Origin: Paracoccaceae bacterium
GTDB taxonomy: Bacteria > Pseudomonadota > Alphaproteobacteria > Rhodobacterales > Rhodobacteraceae
Reading direction: 5' to 3'
Assembly: GCA_028284605.1 (NCBI GenBank)
Contig: JANQRL010000002.1
Coordinates: 1-48,951 of the forward strand
Length of the DNA: 48,951 nt
Shown one piece after another: positions 1 through 9,400 of the stretch (positions are counted from its first letter, which is position 1; each line of letters opens with the position of its first letter). Made by a program: the position numbers and the translations under genes. The notes under the pieces are model-generated. The model was not told the origin of the DNA, ran no database searches, and saw only the letters and a list, made by a program, of their open reading frames with translations.

Positions 1-1203
1 CAAGGCCGCGAGGTCGCGCGCCTTGCGCGCCTTCTCGCGGGCCAGAGCCTCCACTCGGAGGCCCCCGGAAAGCCGTGCCAGCCGCCCCCGCCAGAGCCCG
101 ATCCCGCGCCGCAGGAGCGCCGGCCGCAGCGCCGCGCCGGCCTCCGAAAGCTGCACGCGCTTCGCCCCGGCCACCCCGCGCAACGCCGCCGGCAGCCGCT
201 CTGCCCAGATGTCGAAGCGCTGGCTGGCCTGATCGACCAGGGCCCGGGGCCGCGGCAAGGCGCGCGCCAGATCGCGCAGCCGCTGATCCCGCGCCGAAAT
301 CCCCTGGCCCACCGCCCGCGCCAGCCGCGCGCCCTGGCCCTCTGTCCAGGCCAGCAGATCGAGCCGCACCGGCACTGCCATCTCCGCCGCCGCCGTCGGG
401 GTCGGTGCCCGGGCATCGGCCACGTAATCGATCAGCGTCGTGTCGGTCTCATGCCCCACCGCCGAGATCAGCGGAATCTCCGAATCCGCCACCGCCCGCG
501 CCACGACCTCTTCATTGAACCCCCACAGGTCCTCGATCGACCCGCCGCCCCGCGCCACGATCAGCAAATCGGGTCGCGGCAGCGCGCCACCCGGGGTCAT
601 CGCGTTGAACCCGGCAATGGCTCGCGCCACCTCCGGCACGCATTTCTCCCCCTGCACCGCCACCGGCCAGACCAGCACCTTGCGCGGGAACCGGTCGCGC
701 AGCCGGTGCAGGATATCGCGGATCACCGCGCCGGAGGGCGAGGTCACGACGCCAATGACCTCCGGCAGATAGGGCAGCCTCCTCTTGCGCTCCGGCGCGA
801 AGAGCCCCTCCGCCTCCAGAGTCTTCTTGCGCTTTTCCAGCATCGCCATCAGCGCCCCGACCCCGGCGGGCCGGATATCGTCGATGACGATCTGATAGCG
901 CGACTGGCCGGGGAAAGTGGTGAGGCGCCCGGTGGCGATCACCTCCATCCCCTCCTCCGGCTGGGCGGCCAAGCGGGTCGCGACGCCCTTCCAGATCACC
1001 CCGGCGAGCACCGCCCGGTCGTCCTTCAGGTCGAGATAGACATGGCCGGAGCGCGGCCGCGAAACCCGCCCGACCTCGCCGCGCACCCGGACATGGGAGA
1101 ATTCCCCCTCGACCACCCGTTTCACCGCGCCAGAGAGTTCCGAAACGGTGAATTCCGGGGCGTTCCCGCCGCCCTCTCCGGGGCCGTCCTCGATCAGGTC
1201 CAT
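1..1203 (-). CDS. xseA: Exodeoxyribonuclease VII large subunit, C-terminal end outside window
   Basis: Large subunit of exonuclease VII, which degrades single-stranded DNA to oligonucleotides in repair; it works with the small subunit XseB, not seen here. The frame is open from an ATG at 1203 to the left edge (401 residues visible; the family is usually about 450-520). Seen: an N-terminal OB-fold-like part (FTVSELS, then [13 protein letters not shown] and [10 protein letters not shown]), the conserved GGGSIEDLW segment, and [17 protein letters not shown] followed by [10 protein letters not shown], both typical of the catalytic domain. The C-terminal coiled-coil region is arginine/alanine-rich and runs off the window. 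It diverges from purD across 84 bp, the usual neighbour arrangement in Rhodobacteraceae. The start is supported by the match of the N-terminus to the OB fold. Confidence 0.95.
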   Translation of the reverse strand, partial: MDLIEDGPGEGGGNAPEFTVSELSGAVKRVVEGEFSHVRVRGEVGRVSRPRSGHVYLDLKDDRAVLAGVIWKGVATRLAAQPEEGMEVIATGRLTTFPGQSRYQIVIDDIRPAGVGALMAMLEKRKKTLEAEGLFAPERKRRLPYLPEVIGVVTSPSGAVIRDILHRLRDRFPRKVLVWPVAVQGEKCVPEVARAIAGFNAMTPGGALPRPDLLIVARGGGSIEDLWGFNEEVVARAVADSEIPLISAVGHETDTTLIDYVADARAPTPTAAAEMAVPVRLDLLAWTEGQGARLARAVGQGISARDQRLRDLARALPRPRALVDQASQRFDIWAERLPAALRGVAGAKRVQLSEAGAALRPALLRRGIGLWRGRLARLSGGLRVEALAREKARKARDLAAL

Positions 1204-1287
1204 GGCTTGCCTCGCATCGCGCCCCACCCTAGAACGCCCCCGGCGCGGGGCCAAGCGGGCCCGCCGAGGCGCAGTGGGGGACCAAGC

Positions 1288-2550
1288 ATGAACATCCTGA
1301 TCCTCGGCGGCGGCGGGCGCGAGCACAGCCTGGCCTGGGCGGTGCTGCAAAACCCGAAATGCGACCGGCTGATCGTGGCCCCGGGCAATGCCGGGATCGC
1401 GGCCATTGCCGAATGTGCGGCACTCGACATCCTCGACGGCGATGCGGTGGCGGTCTTTGCCGAGGAGAACGCGGTCGATCTGGTGATCGTCGGGCCGGAG
1501 GCGCCGCTCGCAGTGGGCGTCGCGGACCGGCTGCGCGAGGCCGGCTTCGTGGTTTTCGGACCCTCGGCAGCGGCCGCGCGGCTCGAAGCCTCCAAGGCTT
1601 TCACGAAAGCGATCTGCGACGCGGTGAGCGCCCCAACCGCCCGCTACGCCCGCTTCACCGACGCCGCCGCCGCCCGCGCCTATATCGAGGCTGAGGGGGC
1701 ACCCATCGTGATCAAGGCCGATGGCCTCGCCGCCGGCAAGGGCGTCGTGGTGGCCGACGACGAGGCCACCGCGCTCGCCGCCGTGGGCAAGATGTTCGCC
1801 GGCCAGTTCGGCGCCGCCGGGGCGGAGGTGGTGATCGAGGAGTTCATGACCGGAGAGGAGGCATCGCTCTTCTGCCTCGTCGATGGTGAAACGATCCTGC
1901 CGGTGGGCACGGCGCAGGACCACAAACGCGCTTTCGACGGCGACGCGGGCCCCAATACCGGCGGCATGGGCGCCTATTCCCCGGCGCCGGTTCTGACGGA
2001 GGCCGTGCTGACGCGCGCACTCGACGAGATCGTCCGGCCCACCATGGCCGAAATGGCCCTCCGCGGCATGCCCTATCGCGGTGTGCTCTATGCCGGGCTG
2101 ATGATCGAGGACGGCGCGCCGCGGCTCGTGGAATACAACGTCCGTTTCGGCGATCCGGAGGCCCAGGTGCTGATGATGCGCCTCGGCGGTCAGGCGCTCG
2201 ACCTGATCCAGGCCTGCGCCGAGGGGCGGCTGGCGGAGAAGCGGGTGAACTGGGCCGAGGACCACGCAATGACCGTGGTGATGGCCGCTGCCGGATACCC
2301 GGGGCCTTACGAGAAGGGGAGCGAGATCAAGGGGCTGGAGAGCCTGCCCGAAGACAGCACCGCGATGGTCTTCCATGCCGGAACCGCCGAGGAGGACGGT
2401 CGGATCTGCGCTGCCGGGGGGCGGGTCCTGAACGTGACGGCGCGCGGCACGAGCCTGCGCGAGGCGCGGGACCGTGCCTATGCCCTGGTCGACCGGATCG
2501 ACTGGCCGGACGGCTTCTACCGTCGGGATATCGGCTGGCGGGCCCTGTAG
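1288..2550 (+). CDS. purD: Phosphoribosylamine-glycine ligase (GAR synthetase)
   Basis: Second step of de novo purine synthesis: ATP-dependent joining of glycine to 5-phosphoribosylamine, cytosolic. 420 aa, normal for the family. Seen: N-terminal [17 protein letters not shown], the GPEAPLAVG loop, an ATP-grasp core with [16 protein letters not shown], the [14 protein letters not shown] substrate loop, and [12 protein letters not shown] with metal-binding acidic residues. The longer open frame upstream is antisense to xseA, so the ATG at 1288 is chosen; a purine-rich GTGGGGGA lies about 7 bases before it. Monocistronic as far as can be seen, followed by tandem palindromes that may end transcription. 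Confidence 0.97.
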   Translation: MNILILGGGGREHSLAWAVLQNPKCDRLIVAPGNAGIAAIAECAALDILDGDAVAVFAEENAVDLVIVGPEAPLAVGVADRLREAGFVVFGPSAAAARLEASKAFTKAICDAVSAPTARYARFTDAAAARAYIEAEGAPIVIKADGLAAGKGVVVADDEATALAAVGKMFAGQFGAAGAEVVIEEFMTGEEASLFCLVDGETILPVGTAQDHKRAFDGDAGPNTGGMGAYSPAPVLTEAVLTRALDEIVRPTMAEMALRGMPYRGVLYAGLMIEDGAPRLVEYNVRFGDPEAQVLMMRLGGQALDLIQACAEGRLAEKRVNWAEDHAMTVVMAAAGYPGPYEKGSEIKGLESLPEDSTAMVFHAGTAEEDGRICAAGGRVLNVTARGTSLREARDRAYALVDRIDWPDGFYRRDIGWRAL

Positions 2551-2599
2551 CGACGGGCTCGGAAGCGGTCCTGCACCAGCGGTTGGGCTCAGCGGGTAG

Positions 2600-2640
2600 A
2601 AACTCTTCGAAGAGTTTCACCAGACCCTTCGAAGGGTCTG
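2600..2640. repeat. Tandem palindrome element, copy 1 (5'-TTCGAA-centred)
   Basis: Two adjacent perfect palindromes centred on TTCGAA: AAACTCTTCGAAGAGTTT at 2600-2617 and CAGACCCTTCGAAGGGTCTG at 2621-2640, three bases apart. Each can fold as a hairpin on either strand. It lies 49 bp after the purD stop, so a bidirectional 3'-end or terminator role is plausible. The same pair recurs at 2713-2754 and 9401-9442. Confidence 0.85.
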
Positions 2641-2712
2641 CACCCCGCCCACGCACCGGTCCCGGCGATCTCCCCAAGCCAGCCCAACCGATGCCACAGG
2701 CGCAACGGCAAC

Positions 2713-2754
2713 AAAACTCTTCGAAGAGTTTTGCCAGACCCTTCGAAGGGTCTG
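2713..2754. repeat. Tandem palindrome element, copy 2
   Basis: AAAACTCTTCGAAGAGTTTT (2713-2732) followed two bases later by CAGACCCTTCGAAGGGTCTG (2735-2754). It is nearly identical to copy 1 and in the same orientation, about 70 bp downstream, in the convergent gap between purD and carD. Confidence 0.85.
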
Positions 2755-2771
2755 CCCCCACATACCGGCCA

Positions 2772-2810
2772 CAAAAAAGGGGCCGCACCCATTGGCACGG
2801 CCCCCCAAAA
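2772..2810 (-). terminator. Intrinsic terminator of carD
   Basis: Reading the minus strand after the carD stop (2823), a GGGGCCG / CGGCCCC stem (arms at 2798-2804 and 2779-2785) with a 12-base loop is followed directly by a run of six T. That is a classical Rho-independent terminator. An A-run precedes the stem on this strand; the plus strand has no T-run after the hairpin, so it should act mainly on carD transcripts. Confidence 0.8.
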
Positions 2811-2822
2811 AAGCCGATCCGG

Positions 2823-3332
2823 TCAGGCGGCGCGGCTGATCAGAACCTCGCCGATCTCCTTGGCCGCGGCGATCTCGTCATTGCCGGCCACGGCGGCGAT
2901 CTCGCGGGTCAGCCGCTCCAGCGCGGCCTCGTAAAGCTGACGCTCCGAATAGCTCTGCTCGCGCTGGTCGTCGGCGCGGTGCAGGTCGCGGACCACCTCG
3001 GCGATGGCGATCAGGTCGCCCGAATTGATCTTCTGCTCGTATTCCTGGGCCCGGCGCGACCACATCGCCTTCTTGACCTTGGCCTTGCCCTTCAGCGTCT
3101 TCATCGCATGGGCCACCACATCGGGCGAGCTGAGTGAGCGCATTCCCACCTCGGTCGCCTTATGGGTCGGCACCCTGAGCGTCATCTTGTCCTTTTCGAA
3201 CGAGATCACGAACAGTTCCAGCTCGAAGCCCGCAACCTCCTGCCGCTCGATCGACACGATCTTGCCCACGCCATGCGCCGGATAGACGACGAAATCGTTG
3301 GGCCGAAACTCGTTCTTCTTGCTTTTGCTCAT
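2823..3332 (-). CDS. carD: CarD family RNA polymerase-binding transcription factor
   Basis: CarD binds the RNA polymerase beta subunit and stabilises open promoter complexes; in alphaproteobacteria it helps rRNA and other growth-related promoters. 169 aa from the ATG at 3332. Seen: an N-terminal RNAP-interaction domain (about residues 8-65, with FVVYPAHGVGKIVSIE) and a helical C-terminal domain with KKAMWSRRAQEYEQKINSGD; W91 fits the conserved tryptophan that touches the upstream fork of the bubble. The open frame extends 12 codons further up, but AGGAAGG lies about 6-12 bases before 3332 and MSKSKKNEF is the usual N-terminus. It is followed by a strong terminator and sits beside fdxA, the normal order in this family. 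Confidence 0.95.
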   Translation of the reverse strand: MSKSKKNEFRPNDFVVYPAHGVGKIVSIERQEVAGFELELFVISFEKDKMTLRVPTHKATEVGMRSLSSPDVVAHAMKTLKGKAKVKKAMWSRRAQEYEQKINSGDLIAIAEVVRDLHRADDQREQSYSERQLYEAALERLTREIAAVAGNDEIAAAKEIGEVLISRAA

Positions 3333-3408
3333 CGTTTTCCTTCCTCGGCGGACCCCAACAGGCGACAAAAAGGCCGGCGGAGAGCCAAACCCCCCGGCAG
3401 CCTCGATT

Positions 3409-3437
3409 TCACTATGTGTGGATCACGCTTCCAGCAA
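3409..3437 (-). promoter_or_regulatory. Candidate sigma-70 promoter of carD
   Basis: On the minus strand TTGCTG (3437-3432) and TAGTGA (3414-3409) are 17 bases apart, which would give a leader of roughly 70 nt before the carD start. It lies in the 251-bp gap between fdxA and carD, where the base composition drops locally (AAATACATAGC nearby). Motif match only; no experimental support. Confidence 0.4.
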
Positions 3438-3583
3438 CATCGCCAAATACATAGCACAAAATAGGCCCCAAGAGAAGGGGCGCCTGGTCGCGGGTTCGGA
3501 AAGCCGATGCAGGAGACAGGCTTACGGGGCGGTCCGAATGTATGCAGCGCAGCGAAACCGCCACCCTCGGGGCGCCGAATCGC

Positions 3584-3919
3584 TCAACCACCCTCGCCGG
3601 GTTCCTCGGAAAACATCTCGATCTTGTTCGGCTTGCCGTCCATCTCGTCGGCAGTGGGCAGCGGATCCTTCCGGGTGATGATGACCGGCCACATCTCCGA
3701 GTATTTTCGGTTGAACTCGACCCATTTCTCCATGTCCGGTTCGGTGTCCGGGCGGATCGCATCCGCCGGACATTCCGGCTCGCAGACCCCGCAATCGATG
3801 CATTCGTCGGGGTGGATCACCAGCATGTTCTCGCCCTCGTAGAAGCAATCCACGGGGCAGACCTCGACGCAGTCGGTGTACTTGCAGTTGATGCAGTTAT
3901 CGAGGACGACATAGGTCAT
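3584..3919 (-). CDS. fdxA: Seven-iron ferredoxin FdxA ([3Fe-4S]/[4Fe-4S])
   Basis: Small cytosolic electron carrier, 111 aa. Cysteines at 9, 12, 17, 21 and 25, then 40, 43, 46 and 50, match the Azotobacter FdI-type pattern. The second CxxCxxC run ([11 protein letters not shown]) with C21 gives a [4Fe-4S] cluster; the first set, with C17 offset, gives the [3Fe-4S] cluster. The C-terminal extension (about residues 60-111, with [19 protein letters not shown]) is the standard FdxA tail. The start MTYVVLDNC is invariant in the family. It lies between the S4 protein gene and carD on the same strand; the specific electron partner cannot be read from the sequence. Confidence 0.96.
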   Translation of the reverse strand: MTYVVLDNCINCKYTDCVEVCPVDCFYEGENMLVIHPDECIDCGVCEPECPADAIRPDTEPDMEKWVEFNRKYSEMWPVIITRKDPLPTADEMDGKPNKIEMFSEEPGEGG

Positions 3920-4023
3920 GGTCGCCTTTCGGAGTCGGAACTGTCCGGACAGGCTGACAGTCGCAGATGTCCGAACCTAAGTCTAAGATTGAGGTAATCC
4001 ATCGTGCTTCGCTCTGCAACCGC

Positions 4024-4404
4024 TCACGCCCGATCCGGAGGCCGCTGCGACGCCATGTTGCGGCGCTCGCGCTTGCCGGGGCGCCCGGACCCGTCGAATG
4101 CGGGATTGGCGGGGGCACGCGGCGCCGTTTCGGGCGGGCTCAGATCGTCATAGAGCGCCTGCGCCTCGGGGGCCGGACCGCGCCTTGTCCCCAGAGCAAG
4201 GATACGCACGACCCGGACCTGCCGCGCCTGCGGGAAGGTCAGCACGTCGCCCGGTCCGACCGCCCGCGCGGGTTTCGAGACCGGCTGGCTGTTCACCCGC
4301 ACCCGGCCCGCGCCGACGATCTCGGCGGCCCGGGAGCGGGTCTTGAAGAACCGCGCCTGCCAGAGCCACTTGTCGAGGCGCATCGTCTCGCGCGCCTCGC
4401 TCAC
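4024..4404 (-). CDS. S4-domain RNA-binding protein (HslR/Hsp15-like)
   Basis: 126-aa basic protein with an S4 fold at about residues 8-70: MRLDKWLWQARFFKTRSRA, the alpha-L motif, then VNSQPVSKPARAVGPGDVL. E. coli Hsp15 of this family rescues stalled 50S subunits carrying nascent peptidyl-tRNA; the same job here is inference. The basic, proline-rich C-terminal tail (about 90-126) looks disordered. The chosen start is a GTG at 4404 whose GTGA overlaps the helicase stop, indicating translational coupling; an ATG at 4383 is a possible alternative start. Helicase and S4 protein together suggest an RNA-handling operon. Confidence 0.88.
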   Translation of the reverse strand: MSEARETMRLDKWLWQARFFKTRSRAAEIVGAGRVRVNSQPVSKPARAVGPGDVLTFPQARQVRVVRILALGTRRGPAPEAQALYDDLSPPETAPRAPANPAFDGSGRPGKRERRNMASQRPPDRA

Positions 4405-7391
4405 TCGGTCTTGAAGCCCGCGAGCGCGGCGGCAAAGGGATTGTCGGGGTCGATCCTGTCCTGCTTCCTCGGGCCGGCGCTGACGGTCTTGGGCTTGCCG
4501 CCCTCGCCCTTCGGCCTGCCCTTGCGGCCCTTTGGCGGACCTTTGCGGCCAGTGCCGTCCTTGCGGCCCCCCTCCTTGCGCCCGCCCTCGCGGCGCCGCG
4601 CCCCGCGCCCGCCCCAGGTGAACGTATAGAAGACCTCCATCTGCGGGCCGTCCTCCTCGACCGGAACCGTCTCGCCCTCGGCGGGAGTGGCAGCGGCAGG
4701 ATCCGCCCCGCCTTCTGCCGGCGCGTCGTCAGGAGGGGCCGTCTCGCCCTCAACAGGGGCGGCGTCAGCGGGGGCGGCCTCGATTTCGGCAGGCGCCGCG
4801 GTTGGAGCCGCCTCACCCTCGGCGACCGGAGCCTCCATGGTCGGCGCATCGCCTGGGGCCGTGGGCGGCACGTCCATCGGGATTTCCTGGGGCGCCGCCG
4901 GCGGGCTTTCGCCAGGCGCCTCGACTGGGGTCTCCTGAGGCGTCTCTGGCGGGGTCTCGCTCGGCGCCTCGGGGTTCTCTTCCGGCGCCGGTGGGTCCGC
5001 CGCCTCGACGACCTTGACCTTCTCGCGTTCGCCACGCGCGGCCTTGTAGCCCAGGCCCTCCATCAGACCGGCGAAACCCTCCAGCGTCATGCCGGTGATC
5101 GAGAGCATGTCCGCCGTCGCCTCGAACCCGCCCCGGCTGTCGCAGTCCCGCAGCAGGTCGGCGAGGCGCTCCAGCATGTCGATCCGGATCGCCCGGGCGC
5201 CCGCTGCGCGGTAGCCAGCCATGGCGAAATAGCCCGGCGGCACGCCGTCGGCGGCGGGCACGGTCACGAGGCCCGGCGGCGGCGCCTCGGGGAACTCCGG
5301 CAACATTTGCGCCAGCCCCCAGAGCACCAGACGGAGCCGGGTCGGCGCGGGTTTCAGCAGGAGCGGCATGAAGATGGTGAATTGCCCGAACCGCACCCCG
5401 TGCTTGCGCAGCGCCCCCCGCGCGTCCTGATCGAGGGCGCGCACCTCGTCCGCCACCTCACCCCGGGGGATGACGCCGAGGCTCTCCGACAGCCGGAAGG
5501 CAAAACCGCGCGCGAGCCCGGTCAGCGCCTCATCCTTGCCCATCGCCAGCATCGGTTCGAACCCTGCGGCGATCTTGCGCTCCATGAAATGGCCGAGCCG
5601 GCGCGCCACCTTCTCGGCCACCTCCGCCCCGGCCTCGTCATCGACAAAAACCTCGATCTTCGGTTTCAGCGCCTCGTCGCCCTTCGAGAGCTTGCCGACG
5701 GCCTGCTCGCCCCACATCAGCCCGCCCTGTTCGGTGAAATCGAACTCGGTATCGGGCGCGTTATAGAGCCGGTCGGCGCGCAGGCTGAACTGCGGCGCCA
5801 GCGCGGCCAGCGCCGCCTGCCGCAGGGTCTTGGCCTCATCCGGCGTGGCCGCGCTGTCCTGACGAAAGCGGAACCCTTCGAGCCGGCCGACAAACTGGCC
5901 CTCGACGGTCACCTCTCCCTTGTCGTTCACCTCGGCCACGAGGCGCTCCTTCTGTTTGAGCCGGCGCAGCAGCATAGCGGTCCGCCGGTCCACAAATCTC
6001 TGCGTCAGCGCACCGTGCAGAGCGTCCGACACCCGGTCTTCTACAGCCCGGGTTTCGGCGCGCCAATGGGATTCGTCGGCGACCCAGCCCTTGCGCTGCG
6101 CGACGTAGGTCCATGTGCGGATATACGCCAACCGTTTCGACAATGTGTCGATATCGCCGTCGGTGCGGTCGATGCGCCGAACCTGGCGCGCCAGCCAGTC
6201 CTCCGGCACCCGGCCGTCCTGATGCAGGAAGCCGTAGATACTGGTCAGGAGGCCCGCGTGCTCGGCATGGCTGATGCCGCGGAAATCGGGGATGCGGCAG
6301 ACATCCCACAGGAGCCGGACAGAAGCCGCGTCCGAAGCCCGGGCGCGGGTTTCGGCGTCCTCGGAAAGCGCTTTCAACGCGATCAGATCGTCGGCATCGC
6401 GGACCCGGGTTAGCCATTCGTCCTCGGTCCGGAGCTGGAGGCTTTCGAGCAGCGCCTCGACGGAACCGAAGCGGAGCGCGGAATTGCGCCATTGCAGCTT
6501 CTTGACCGGACGGAAGCTGTGCGAGGTGATCGCCTCGGCGACACTAGGGTCGAGCGGCGGCGCCTCGCCGGTCACCCCGAAGGTGCCATTATTCATATGC
6601 CGCCCGGCGCGCCCCGCGATCTGCGCCAGCTCATCCGGTTCCAGCCGCCGCATTCGCCGTCCGTCGAACTTCGTGAGCGACGAGAACGCGACATGGTCGA
6701 TATCGAGGTTGAGCCCCATGCCGATGGCGTCCGTCGCCACCAGATGGTCGACCTCGCCGGATTGATACATCGCCACCTGGGCGTTCCGGGTCCGGGGGGA
6801 AAGCGCCCCCATCACCACCGCCGCCCCGCCCTTCTGCCGGCGCAGGAGTTCCGCGATGGCATAGAGGTTGTCGACAGAGAAGCTCACGATGGCAGAGCGC
6901 GCCGGCATCCGGCTGATCTTCTTCACGCCCGAATAGGTCAGGTCGGAGAACCGCTCACGCCGCAGGAACTCCACCTTCGGCACCAGCGCCGCGATGGCGC
7001 CGCGCATCGTCTCGGAGCCCAGAAACAGCGTCTCGTGCTGCCCCCGCGCATTCAGCAGCCGGTCGGTGAAAACATGGCCGCGCTCGGGATCGGCGCAAAG
7101 CTGGATCTCGTCGACGGCGAGGAAATCGCAGCCCAACCCCTCCGGCATCGCCTCCACCGTGCAGACCCAGTACTGCGTCCGCTCCGGAACGATCCGCTCT
7201 TCGCCGGTGACGAGCGCGACCACCGACGGCCCCCGCAGGCTGACGATCCGGTCATAGACCTCCCGCGCGAGCAGCCGGAGCGGCAGGCCGATGATCCCGG
7301 TCCGGTGCGCCAGCATCCGTTCGATGGCGTAGTGCGTCTTACCGGTATTGGTCGGGCCGAGCACGGCGGCGATGCGGGGAGGGGAAGTCAT
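4401..7391 (-). CDS. SUV3-like DExH RNA helicase with long charged C-terminal tail
   Basis: 996-aa superfamily 2 helicase of the type related to mitochondrial SUV3, predicted to unwind RNA using ATP. Seen: Walker A GPTNTGKTHYA near the N-terminus, a VDEIQLC motif II, a helicase C domain with TDAIGMGLNLDIDHVAF and motif VI QIAGRAGRH. After about residue 780 the protein turns low-complexity: a Pro/Glu/Ala-rich stretch with repeated ETPPE/PAEGE-like units, then a block rich in Gly, Arg and Lys (RREGGRKEGGRK). Start: ATG at 7391, because GPTNTGKT must lie close to the N-terminus; the 70 further upstream codons overlap the TPR gene antisense-like. Its stop overlaps the S4 gene start by four bases. 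The real RNA substrate is unknown. Confidence 0.93.
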   Translation of the reverse strand: MTSPPRIAAVLGPTNTGKTHYAIERMLAHRTGIIGLPLRLLAREVYDRIVSLRGPSVVALVTGEERIVPERTQYWVCTVEAMPEGLGCDFLAVDEIQLCADPERGHVFTDRLLNARGQHETLFLGSETMRGAIAALVPKVEFLRRERFSDLTYSGVKKISRMPARSAIVSFSVDNLYAIAELLRRQKGGAAVVMGALSPRTRNAQVAMYQSGEVDHLVATDAIGMGLNLDIDHVAFSSLTKFDGRRMRRLEPDELAQIAGRAGRHMNNGTFGVTGEAPPLDPSVAEAITSHSFRPVKKLQWRNSALRFGSVEALLESLQLRTEDEWLTRVRDADDLIALKALSEDAETRARASDAASVRLLWDVCRIPDFRGISHAEHAGLLTSIYGFLHQDGRVPEDWLARQVRRIDRTDGDIDTLSKRLAYIRTWTYVAQRKGWVADESHWRAETRAVEDRVSDALHGALTQRFVDRRTAMLLRRLKQKERLVAEVNDKGEVTVEGQFVGRLEGFRFRQDSAATPDEAKTLRQAALAALAPQFSLRADRLYNAPDTEFDFTEQGGLMWGEQAVGKLSKGDEALKPKIEVFVDDEAGAEVAEKVARRLGHFMERKIAAGFEPMLAMGKDEALTGLARGFAFRLSESLGVIPRGEVADEVRALDQDARGALRKHGVRFGQFTIFMPLLLKPAPTRLRLVLWGLAQMLPEFPEAPPPGLVTVPAADGVPPGYFAMAGYRAAGARAIRIDMLERLADLLRDCDSRGGFEATADMLSITGMTLEGFAGLMEGLGYKAARGEREKVKVVEAADPPAPEENPEAPSETPPETPQETPVEAPGESPPAAPQEIPMDVPPTAPGDAPTMEAPVAEGEAAPTAAPAEIEAAPADAAPVEGETAPPDDAPAEGGADPAAATPAEGETVPVEEDGPQMEVFYTFTWGGRGARRREGGRKEGGRKDGTGRKGPPKGRKGRPKGEGGKPKTVSAGPRKQDRIDPDNPFAAALAGFKTE

Positions 7392-7443
7392 GGGCGGGCG
7401 CCTCGCTCGCGGCCGGTCTTGGGGTCGTCGCGCCGCGACGGGA

Positions 7444-7998
7444 TCAGAGGGTCTGGCCGTCGAGCTCCAGTTCGAGCCGCTCGATGGCCTGGGCGACATC
7501 GGGCATATGGGGATGGATGTCGAGCACCTGACGGTAGACTTCAAGGGCCTCTTCGGGCCGGCCGAGTTCCTCCAGCATGATCGCAAAGCCGCGCAGGGCA
7601 CCGAAATGGCGCGGGTTCAGCACCAGCACCTGACGCAGATCGTCAAGCGCGGGCCCGTAATAGTTCAACAGGAAATAGGCCGTCGCCCGGCCATGCCAGG
7701 CTTCGGCGAAGTCCGGCGCATGGTCGATGGCCGCCGTATAGTGCTCCACCGCCGCGACATGATCGCCGTTTTCGAGGGCCTCGCTGCCCCGGCGCAGCAA
7801 GAGATCGATCGCCGCCGACCCGCTCTTGCCCCATTCGGTGACGATCCGGTCCTGGATCCGGCGCGCCTCGTCCGGTGCCGCCTCGGTGAGCCGGTCGAAC
7901 ATCTCGTCGAGCGATTCGGCGCCCAAAGGTCCGGAAAACCCGACTGCCAGGGCGAGTGCCGCCACGATACATTTGAAGGGATGGATCATCGTCGCCAT
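7444..7998 (-). CDS. Exported tetratricopeptide-repeat protein
   Basis: 184 aa with an N-terminal signal peptide (hydrophobic CIVAALALAVGFSG, likely cleavage near GAES) followed by about three TPR units between residues 60 and 175: ALENGDHVAAVEHYTAAIDHAPD, then AWHGRATAYFLLNYYGPALDDLRQVL, then GRPEEALEVYRQVLDIHP. TPRs bind partner proteins; the partner is unknown. The ATG at 7998 is used; a second ATG at 7989 gives nearly the same signal peptide. It lies 52 bp upstream of the helicase gene on the same strand and may be co-transcribed. It diverges from the SCP2 gene, so the 87-bp gap at 7999-8085 must hold both promoters. Confidence 0.85.
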   Translation of the reverse strand: MATMIHPFKCIVAALALAVGFSGPLGAESLDEMFDRLTEAAPDEARRIQDRIVTEWGKSGSAAIDLLLRRGSEALENGDHVAAVEHYTAAIDHAPDFAEAWHGRATAYFLLNYYGPALDDLRQVLVLNPRHFGALRGFAIMLEELGRPEEALEVYRQVLDIHPHMPDVAQAIERLELELDGQTL

Positions 7999-8085
7999 AA
8001 CTCAAGAGTAGCGATCCGCGCCGCCCTGACCAGAGGGCCGGTATCACGAATGCGCGGATGGACCTGATCTTGAGAGGAAAGATTG

Positions 8086-8376
8086 ATGAGCGACACGGTG
8101 GAACAGGCGGTGGCCGCCCTCAACGAGAAGATGGGTGGACAGGGCTTTGACGGGACCGCGAAATTCGTCATCGAGGATGCGGGCGCGATCATGATCGACG
8201 GCGACGGCGCCCGGGCCGCCGACGAGGCCGCGGATGTGACCCTGATCGCCTCTGCCGAAACCTTCCAGGGCATCCTCGACGGCACCGAGAACCCGACCGC
8301 CGCCTTCATGACCGGCAAGCTCAAGGTCGATGGCGATATGGGCATGGCGATGCGCCTTTCCGGGCTGCTCGGCTGA
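8086..8376 (+). CDS. SCP2 sterol-binding domain protein
   Basis: 96-aa stand-alone SCP2 domain, a small lipid-binding fold. Seen: FDGTAKFVIEDAGAIMIDG, VTLIASAETFQGILDG, then NPTAAFMTGKLKVDGDMGMAMRL, the typical core ending in a hydrophobic helix. Full family length for bacterial single-domain forms. AGAGGAAAG lies just ahead of the ATG at 8086; a TTG one codon before is less likely. The gene ends 5 bp before a lysophospholipase-like hydrolase, so the pair is probably one transcript and may act on acyl lipids; the ligand is not known. Confidence 0.93.
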   Translation: MSDTVEQAVAALNEKMGGQGFDGTAKFVIEDAGAIMIDGDGARAADEAADVTLIASAETFQGILDGTENPTAAFMTGKLKVDGDMGMAMRLSGLLG

Positions 8377-8381
8377 CCCGG

Positions 8382-9329
8382 ATGGAAGCGGCCCCCTTCT
8401 TTGCGGATGTGGCCGACGGGCCCGACGGGGGCGCCGCCCATTGGCTGAGCACCGAGGACGGGTTGCGCATCCGGGTCGGCCACTGGACCGGGGCGGAGGC
8501 GCGCGGCACCGTCCTGATCTTCCCGGGCCGCACCGAATATGTCGAAAAGTACGGCCGCGAGGCGCGCGATCTCCTGGCCCGCGGCTTCGCCACCGTCGCC
8601 ATCGACTGGCGCGGCCAGGGCATCGCCTCGCGGATGCAGGACGACCGGGCGGTGGGCCATGTGGACTATTTCCCGGATTATCAGCACGACGTGACCGCGA
8701 CGCTGGCCCATGTCCGCGCCCTCGGCCTGCCGGAGCCCTATTACATGATCGCCCATTCCATGGGCGGCGCCATCGGGCTGCGCGCGGTGATGGAGGGCTT
8801 TCCGGTCGACGCCGTGGTGTTCTCGGCGCCGATGTGGGGCATCCTGATGTCGGCGGCTTTGCGGCCCGTCGCCTGGGGGCTCTCGACACTCTCGAAGCCG
8901 CTCCGGTTCTCGCACATCTTCGCACCGGGCCAGCAGGCGGAACCTTACGTGATGCGCGCGGAGTTCGAGGAGAACCGCCTGACCTCGGACCGCGAGAGCT
9001 TCGACCATATGCGCGCCCAGCTCGCCGCCCATCCCGATCTCTGCCTCGGCGGCCCGTCGCTGCACTGGCTGAACGAAGCGCTGATCGAGATGCGCAAGCT
9101 CCACGCCCGCCCCTCGCCCGATCTGCCCTGCATCACCTTCGTGGGCGAATACGAAGAGATCGTCGATCCCGAGGCGTCGAAGGCCCGGATGGCCCGCTGG
9201 CCCGGCGGCGAATGCGTGATCGTGCCGGACGGGCGCCACGAGGTGCTGATGGAAACTCCGGCGATCCGGAAGACGATCCTGGACCGCACGGCGGAGCTGT
9301 TTCACGGCGCCACGGCGGCGCTGGCCTGA
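8382..9329 (+). CDS. Alpha/beta hydrolase, lysophospholipase/monoacylglycerol lipase type
   Basis: 315-aa serine hydrolase of the Hydrolase_4 (PldB-like) group. Seen: VLIFPGRTEYVEKYGR (oxyanion region), DWRGQGIASR, the nucleophile elbow AHSMGGAIGLR, the acid in EEIVDPEAS and the base in GRHEVLME near the C-terminus. No signal peptide, so cytosolic or membrane-associated. The probable substrate is a lysophospholipid or monoacylglycerol by family, not proven. It follows the SCP2 gene by 5 bp. A tandem-palindrome element lies 71 bp after the stop. Confidence 0.92.
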   Translation: MEAAPFFADVADGPDGGAAHWLSTEDGLRIRVGHWTGAEARGTVLIFPGRTEYVEKYGREARDLLARGFATVAIDWRGQGIASRMQDDRAVGHVDYFPDYQHDVTATLAHVRALGLPEPYYMIAHSMGGAIGLRAVMEGFPVDAVVFSAPMWGILMSAALRPVAWGLSTLSKPLRFSHIFAPGQQAEPYVMRAEFEENRLTSDRESFDHMRAQLAAHPDLCLGGPSLHWLNEALIEMRKLHARPSPDLPCITFVGEYEEIVDPEASKARMARWPGGECVIVPDGRHEVLMETPAIRKTILDRTAELFHGATAALA

Positions 9330-9400
9330 GGGCGCGGCGAGATCGGTCATCCTGGAGTGCAGCGGACCTGCCCAGGCGGGCCCCTCGATACGGGCGCGAC

